Source: Eubacterium sp.
GTDB taxonomy: Bacteria; Bacillota; Clostridia; Lachnospirales; Lachnospiraceae
Assembly (NCBI GenBank): GCA_020844525.1
Contig: JAJGAH010000064.1
Span: 1-9,646, forward strand
Reading direction: 5' to 3'
Length of the DNA stretch: 9,646 nucleotides
Every line of letters begins with the position of its first letter. Position 1 is the first letter of the stretch. Positions 5,685 to 9,646 of this stretch are shown here, piece by piece. Below the pieces are notes generated by a model. The model was not told the origin of the DNA. It saw nothing but the letters and a program-made list of their open reading frames with translations, and ran no database searches. Made by a program: the position numbers and the translations under genes.

Positions 5685-6818
5685 ATGTCTGAACTGGATC
5701 ACTATCGCGAGGAAATTGACAAGACCGACAAGGAGATCGTACGTCTCTTTGAGCAGCGCATGAAGCTGGTAGAGGGGGTCGCAGATTACAAGATCAAGAG
5801 CGGCAAGGAAGTATTTGACGGGAAGCGGGAACAGGACAAGCTGGAGACGCTTTCGGACCTTGCGCATTCCGAGTTCAACAGGCGTGGAGTGCGGGAGCTC
5901 TTTGAACAGCTGATGGCCATCAGCCGGAAGCGGCAGTACCAGCTGCTGACGGAAAACGGAATCACCCTGCCGGCGGATTATGCGCTGATGGACCACCTCT
6001 ATTTCCATAATGCCAGGGTTGTGTTCCAGGGGGTCTATGGCGCCTACAGCTTCGAGGCCATGAAGGAGTTCTTTGACGATACGATAGAAAGCACCCATGT
6101 AAAGACCTGGAAGGAAGCCATGGAAATGGTGACAAATGGCGAGGCTGATTTTGCGGTGCTCCCGATTGAGAACTCCACTGCAGGCAGTGTGTCGGATATC
6201 TATGACCTTCTTCTTGAATACAATAATTACATTGTCGGTGAACAGGTGCTGAAAATCGATCATATGCTGATGGGACTTCCCGGTGCCACGATCGATGACA
6301 TTGATGTCGTATACTCCCATCCCCAGGGACTGGCCCAGTGCAGGGAGTTTCTGCAGAGCGAGCATCCTGACTGGAAGCAGCAGAATGTGCTCAATACGGC
6401 AATGGCAGCGGAGAAGGTAGCGCGCGAGGGGCTGAAGAATCAGGCAGCCATTGCCAGCCGATCCGCGGCGGAGTATTTCGGACTGCAGATTCTGCAGGAT
6501 AAAGGCCTTTCAAAAGAAAAGAATTCCACACGCTTCATCATTATTTCCCACAGCCGCAGATTTGTCCGCACAGCGCAGAAAATGAGCGTCTGCTTTGGGG
6601 TCCCGCATGCCTGTGGTACCCTGTACAACATGCTCTCACACTTCATTTACAACGGTCTGAACATGTATAAGATCGAATCCCGGCCGATTCCGGACAAGCC
6701 CTTTGAGTACCGGTTCTTTATTGATTTTGAGGGCAATCTCAGTGATCCGGCGGTCAAGAACGCCATGCGCGGGCTGCAGGCAGAAGCCGTCGGGCTGAGA
6801 CTGCTTGGCAATTACTGA
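5685..6818 (+). CDS. pheA: Bifunctional chorismate mutase / prephenate dehydratase (P-protein)
   Basis: This 377-residue cytoplasmic enzyme turns chorismate into prephenate and then phenylpyruvate, the phenylalanine branch. Residues 1 to about 88 are an AroQ chorismate mutase with its active-site set in order: Arg8, Arg25, Lys36, Asp45, Arg48, Glu49. Residues about 110-290 are prephenate dehydratase, with LPIENSTAGSV (159-169) and the catalytic TRF (Thr282-Phe284). Residues about 300-377 are an ACT domain for phenylalanine feedback, with the ESRP motif (331-334). The usual GALV motif is present in altered form as CGTLYNML (310-317). The start is the ATG at 5685, nine bases after AGGAG (5671-5675); a TTG at 5676 abuts that site and cannot be used. 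It is a single-gene unit, and a 19-bp tandem array begins in its last codons. Confidence 0.96.
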   Translation: MSELDHYREEIDKTDKEIVRLFEQRMKLVEGVADYKIKSGKEVFDGKREQDKLETLSDLAHSEFNRRGVRELFEQLMAISRKRQYQLLTENGITLPADYALMDHLYFHNARVVFQGVYGAYSFEAMKEFFDDTIESTHVKTWKEAMEMVTNGEADFAVLPIENSTAGSVSDIYDLLLEYNNYIVGEQVLKIDHMLMGLPGATIDDIDVVYSHPQGLAQCREFLQSEHPDWKQQNVLNTAMAAEKVAREGLKNQAAIASRSAAEYFGLQILQDKGLSKEKNSTRFIIISHSRRFVRTAQKMSVCFGVPHACGTLYNMLSHFIYNGLNMYKIESRPIPDKPFEYRFFIDFEGNLSDPAVKNAMRGLQAEAVGLRLLGNY

Positions 6819-6885
6819 TGTGCAGTTCAATTACTGCTCTGCAGTTTAATTACTGATCTGTAGTTTAATTACTGATCTGTAGTTC
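6810..6885 (+). repeat. Tandem array of four 19-bp units starting inside the pheA stop region
   Basis: Units begin at 6810, 6829, 6848 and 6867, exactly 19 bases apart. They read AATTACTGATGTGCAGTTC, AATTACTGCTCTGCAGTTT, AATTACTGATCTGTAGTTT and AATTACTGATCTGTAGTTC. Unit 1 contains the last two codons and stop of pheA (AAT TAC TGA), so the repeat was probably seeded by the 3' end of the gene itself and grew downstream without changing the protein. No function can be assigned; no clear terminator for pheA is seen in or after it. Confidence 0.9.
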
Positions 6886-6914
6886 AGCACATTGTAATGC
6901 AGACTATTATATAG

Positions 6915-6943
6915 TTGCCAATTTCTGGCAGCAGTATTACGAT
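6915..6943 (+). promoter_or_regulatory. Possible promoter of the ppx-like gene
   Basis: TTGCCA (6915-6920, five of six) and TACGAT (6938-6943, four of six) are 17 bases apart. A second candidate is TTAACA (6964-6969) with TATTAT (6985-6990) at a short 15-base spacing. A small odd-centred palindrome, ACTATTATATAGT (6903-6915), touches the first -35. The resulting leader would be about 60-105 nt. Confidence 0.35.
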
Positions 6944-7054
6944 TATGATAGTGTTACAATGAATTAACATACACTTAGGACAGATATTATACAGCGCCGC
7001 ACAAATGGGGCATATACTGAAACAGGTTTATCAAGTTATTTGGGGGTATTGCAT

Positions 7055-8602
7055 ATGGCATTTTTGACATTTGGTGCAATCCATATCGGAAGCTATGAAG
7101 TAACGCTGGAGATTTTTGAGATCTCCAGAAAAGACGGCATTCACTGTATTGACAAGGTTTCGCACAGAATTGAGCTCGGTCATGATTCCTTCTCTACGGG
7201 CAGAATCGGCTTTGAGATGGTTGACGAGCTCTGTGATATTCTTTCGGATTTCCGGAAGATCATGGATACCTACAAGGTGGACGGCTACAGTGCAATCGCG
7301 ACCAGTGCGGTCCGTGAGGCAGAGAATGATCTGTTTATTCTGGGCAAGATCCGTCAGACAACGGGGATTGACGTCCGCATTCTGAGCAATTCGGAGCAGA
7401 GATTCCTCAGCTACAAGGCCATTGCGTCCATTGCAGACACCTTTGAGGAGATGATCTGTGACGGGACTGCGGTTGTGGACCTAGATGGAGGCAGTATTCA
7501 GATATCCATCTTCGATAAGTCCGAGCTGATCATGACACAGAATATGAAGATCGGAAACCTTCGTGTGCGTGAAAAGCTGCAGAATGCAACCGGCAGGACA
7601 GATAATTATGAGGCACTGGTTGAGCAGTACATCCATCATGATTTTGAACTGTTTCAGAAGCTGTATATCAAAGAGCGCAGAATACGGAATGTCGTGCTGA
7701 ACGGCGATTTCATCACGGAAATGATTTTCCAGGATCCGAAGCACAGAGACCGTTCCACACGTATTCTGAACAGGGACAAGTTTGAAAAGTGGTATAAACG
7801 GATTGGCGGAAAGTCTGTCGCGGACCTGGCGATCGAGAATAATATCGCGGTAGAGTATGCGTCACTGCTTCGCCCGACTGCCGTGATCTATCACAAGATC
7901 GTATCGGACCTGAACCCGGAAAATATCTGGACACCCGGTACGCATCTGCAGAGAGGACTGGCCTATGAGTTTGCGGAGGCACATGACGTGCTCCGCGCAA
8001 GACACGACTTTGAAAATGATATCGTCACCTGTGCCAGGAATATTGCAACGCGTTATGCAGTCAGCCTGCCGCACATCCAGAATATGGACATGACGGCGAT
8101 GAGCCTGTTTGATGCGACGCTGCCGATGACCGGTATGACTTCCAGAGACCGGCTTCTGCTGCGTGTGGCGGTCATGCTGCATGACGTAGGAAAGTTTATC
8201 GGCTTCAACCAGATCGGCGAGAGCTCACGCAACATCATCATGAGCAACGAGATCATCGGACTTTCCCATGCGGAGCGTGAGATCATCGCACTGTGTGCAA
8301 GGTATGTGCAGGAGGATTTTCCACAGCATGAGGATATCGTCATGGAAACCAGCCTGGATACAGAGCGTTACCTGAAGGTCGCTTCCTTTGTGGCCATTAT
8401 CCGGATGGCAAATGGGCTGGACCGCAGCCACAGACAGAAAATTCAGTCCGTCAGCTGTGAACTGAAGAAGCAGAAGCTGGTGATCCGTATTGAGGTGCGG
8501 GAGAGCTATGCGCTTGAGGAAGGCCTGCTGCAGCCGGAGCTGGATTTCTTCAATGAGGTATTCGGTGTGCGGCCGGTAGTGCGGCTGAAGAGAATTGTCT
8601 GA
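7055..8602 (+). CDS. ppx: Ppx/GppA-family phosphatase with C-terminal HD domain
   Basis: The 515-residue protein has two parts. Residues 1 to about 300 are a Ppx/GppA fold (ASKHA superfamily), which in characterised members removes phosphate from polyphosphate ends or from pppGpp. Residues about 315-515 are an HD-type helical domain, with LHDVGK (375-380; His376-Asp377). The probable catalytic Glu114 is kept in LSNSEQRF (110-117). Both phosphate-binding loops are altered: the first reads AIHIGSYE (8-15), with His10 where the family has Asp (AIDIGS), and the second reads VDLDGGS (141-147), with Asp144 where DxGGGS has Gly. Activity may therefore be changed. The start is the ATG at 7055, seven bases after TGGGGGT (7041-7047); an upstream TTG at 7040 overlaps that site. 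The next gene is ppk1, which supports a role in polyphosphate turnover. Confidence 0.87.
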   Translation: MAFLTFGAIHIGSYEVTLEIFEISRKDGIHCIDKVSHRIELGHDSFSTGRIGFEMVDELCDILSDFRKIMDTYKVDGYSAIATSAVREAENDLFILGKIRQTTGIDVRILSNSEQRFLSYKAIASIADTFEEMICDGTAVVDLDGGSIQISIFDKSELIMTQNMKIGNLRVREKLQNATGRTDNYEALVEQYIHHDFELFQKLYIKERRIRNVVLNGDFITEMIFQDPKHRDRSTRILNRDKFEKWYKRIGGKSVADLAIENNIAVEYASLLRPTAVIYHKIVSDLNPENIWTPGTHLQRGLAYEFAEAHDVLRARHDFENDIVTCARNIATRYAVSLPHIQNMDMTAMSLFDATLPMTGMTSRDRLLLRVAVMLHDVGKFIGFNQIGESSRNIIMSNEIIGLSHAEREIIALCARYVQEDFPQHEDIVMETSLDTERYLKVASFVAIIRMANGLDRSHRQKIQSVSCELKKQKLVIRIEVRESYALEEGLLQPELDFFNEVFGVRPVVRLKRIV

Positions 8603-8737
8603 GATAAACGCTGGAGAACCACAGGAAAGACCTGGGAAGGTCTCAGATGGGGTTATGGTATGCACCTTAAGTGCAGGCTGTAGTGGAAACGGGTAATGTC
8701 TTGTCATGAAATCAGGAAATGGAGATTATTAAAGATC

Positions 8738-9646
8738 ATGAAAGCAGAATATGAAGCGTATGCGAAACCGGAATATTACTGGAACAGAGAGCTGTCCTGG
8801 ATCTGCTTTGACGAGCGGATTCTTCACGAGGCTAAGGACAGCACTATTCCTCTTTTCGAGCGTCTGAAGTTCGAGAGCATTACATCCTCAAATCTGGATG
8901 AGTTTTTCATGGTACGTGTGGCGTCTCTGAAGGACCAGATGCACAGCGATTACAACAAGCCTGATATTGCCGGCATGACTCCCGGCGAGCAGATTGATGC
9001 CATCCTTGCTGCAACTCACGCCATGGTGGATGATCAGTACAGAAATTACAATGAGGAGCTGGTTCCGCTTCTGCGGGAAGCCGGTCTGCATGTCTTCAAC
9101 AGCCATGAGGAGCTCACAGCAGAGCAGGCTTCTTACATTGATGACTATTTTACCGAGAATGTCTATCCGGTACTGACACCGATGGCTATGGATTCCTCCA
9201 GACCATTTCCGCTGATCCGCAATAAAACACTGAATATCGGTGCACTGATCCGCAAGAAGGGCGATGAGGATGGGAAGACGCTGTTTGCGACCGTACAGGT
9301 TCCCTCTGTGCTTCCCAGATTTATTGAGCTTCCGGAGAAGAATGCGTCAGAGCGCGGGATTATTCTCATGGATGAAATCATTGAGAGAAATCTTTCCAGC
9401 CTGTTCCTCGGCTATGAGGTCGTCTGTGCCCATCCTTACAGAATCATGCGGAATGCCGAGCTTGGCATCGATGAGGATGAGGCTGCAGACCTTCTGGTGG
9501 AAATTCAGAAATCCCTGCGCAAGAGACAGTGGGGAGAGGTCATCCGTCTGGAGGTGGAACAGGGAATTGAACCTCAGCTTCTGAAGATTCTGAAGGCGGA
9601 GTTTCAGGTGAAGGATCCGGATATCTTCTATATTCCGGGACCGATT
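8738..9646 (+). CDS. ppk1: Polyphosphate kinase 1, N-terminal part (cut by window end)
   Basis: The first 303 codons are present and remain open to the last base. Ppk1 makes inorganic polyphosphate from ATP at the membrane or in the cytoplasm. The N domain is recognisable: YYWNRELSWICFDERILHEA (13-32), then LKFESITSSNLDEFFMVRVASL (43-64), in which Asn52 matches the adenine-contacting Asn of SSNLDEF. The head domain follows, with VYPVLTPMAMDSSRPFPLI (142-160) and a stretch ending FYIPGPI. The catalytic histidines of the C domains lie beyond the window, so intactness cannot be judged. The ATG at 8738 has GGAG (8721-8724) upstream at a long 13-base spacing; no other in-frame start fits. The 135-base gap after the ppx-like gene shows only small hairpins without T-runs (8628-8643 and 8661-8675), so the two genes may be co-transcribed. 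Confidence 0.95.
   Translation, partial: MKAEYEAYAKPEYYWNRELSWICFDERILHEAKDSTIPLFERLKFESITSSNLDEFFMVRVASLKDQMHSDYNKPDIAGMTPGEQIDAILAATHAMVDDQYRNYNEELVPLLREAGLHVFNSHEELTAEQASYIDDYFTENVYPVLTPMAMDSSRPFPLIRNKTLNIGALIRKKGDEDGKTLFATVQVPSVLPRFIELPEKNASERGIILMDEIIERNLSSLFLGYEVVCAHPYRIMRNAELGIDEDEAADLLVEIQKSLRKRQWGEVIRLEVEQGIEPQLLKILKAEFQVKDPDIFYIPGPI

Noticed and set aside
5655..6365. A 236-codon open frame on the - strand opposite pheA
   Set aside because: It is a mirror of pheA codon bias; the pheA frame carries all catalytic residues of three domains.
8628..8643. Terminator between the ppx-like gene and ppk1
   Set aside because: AGACCT-GGGA-AGGTCT is a neat 6-bp hairpin but is followed by CAGATGG rather than Ts.

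Overview
The window reads as chromosomal DNA from a Gram-positive anaerobe of the class Clostridia, most like Lachnospiraceae. This is an inference from four things: an A-type RNase P RNA (Bacilli usually carry type B), adjacent pyrB and pyrI encoding a catalytic plus regulatory aspartate transcarbamoylase, a fused chorismate mutase/prephenate dehydratase, and strong AGGAGG-like ribosome binding sites with moderate GC content. Every gene I can support lies on the + strand.

Layout: 2-190 is the tail of a probable uridine/nucleoside kinase. 366-730 is rnpB, followed at once by five 20-bp tandem units (741-834) and then maf (854-1519), whose protein carries an unusual insertion. A perfect 10-bp dyad overlapping a possible promoter precedes a six-helix DUF308/HdeD-like membrane protein (1654-2325), which ends in a strong terminator. 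A duplicated 18-mer and a good sigma-A promoter precede the pyrB-pyrI pair (2519-3900, one-base overlap). The 334-bp gap after pyrI holds the most striking non-coding object in the window, a roughly 210-bp imperfect inverted repeat that ends in a T-run (3937-4149). Next come a DUF815 AAA+ ATPase (4235-5563) with its own terminator, pheA (5685-6818) behind an extended -10 promoter, four 19-bp tandem units that begin inside the last codons of pheA (6810-6885), a Ppx/GppA-HD protein with altered phosphate-binding motifs (7055-8602), and the first 303 codons of polyphosphate kinase ppk1 (8738 to the window end).

The genes are mostly housekeeping and form small independent units rather than one pathway: RNA processing (rnpB), nucleotide clean-up (maf), pyrimidine synthesis (pyrBI), phenylalanine synthesis (pheA) and polyphosphate turnover (ppx-like plus ppk1, which are neighbours). 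I see no defence island, prophage, transposase or CRISPR array. What is unusual is between the genes: three short tandem repeats of 18-20 bp units and one long foldback element, plus two divergent protein features (the Maf insertion and the Ppx motif changes).
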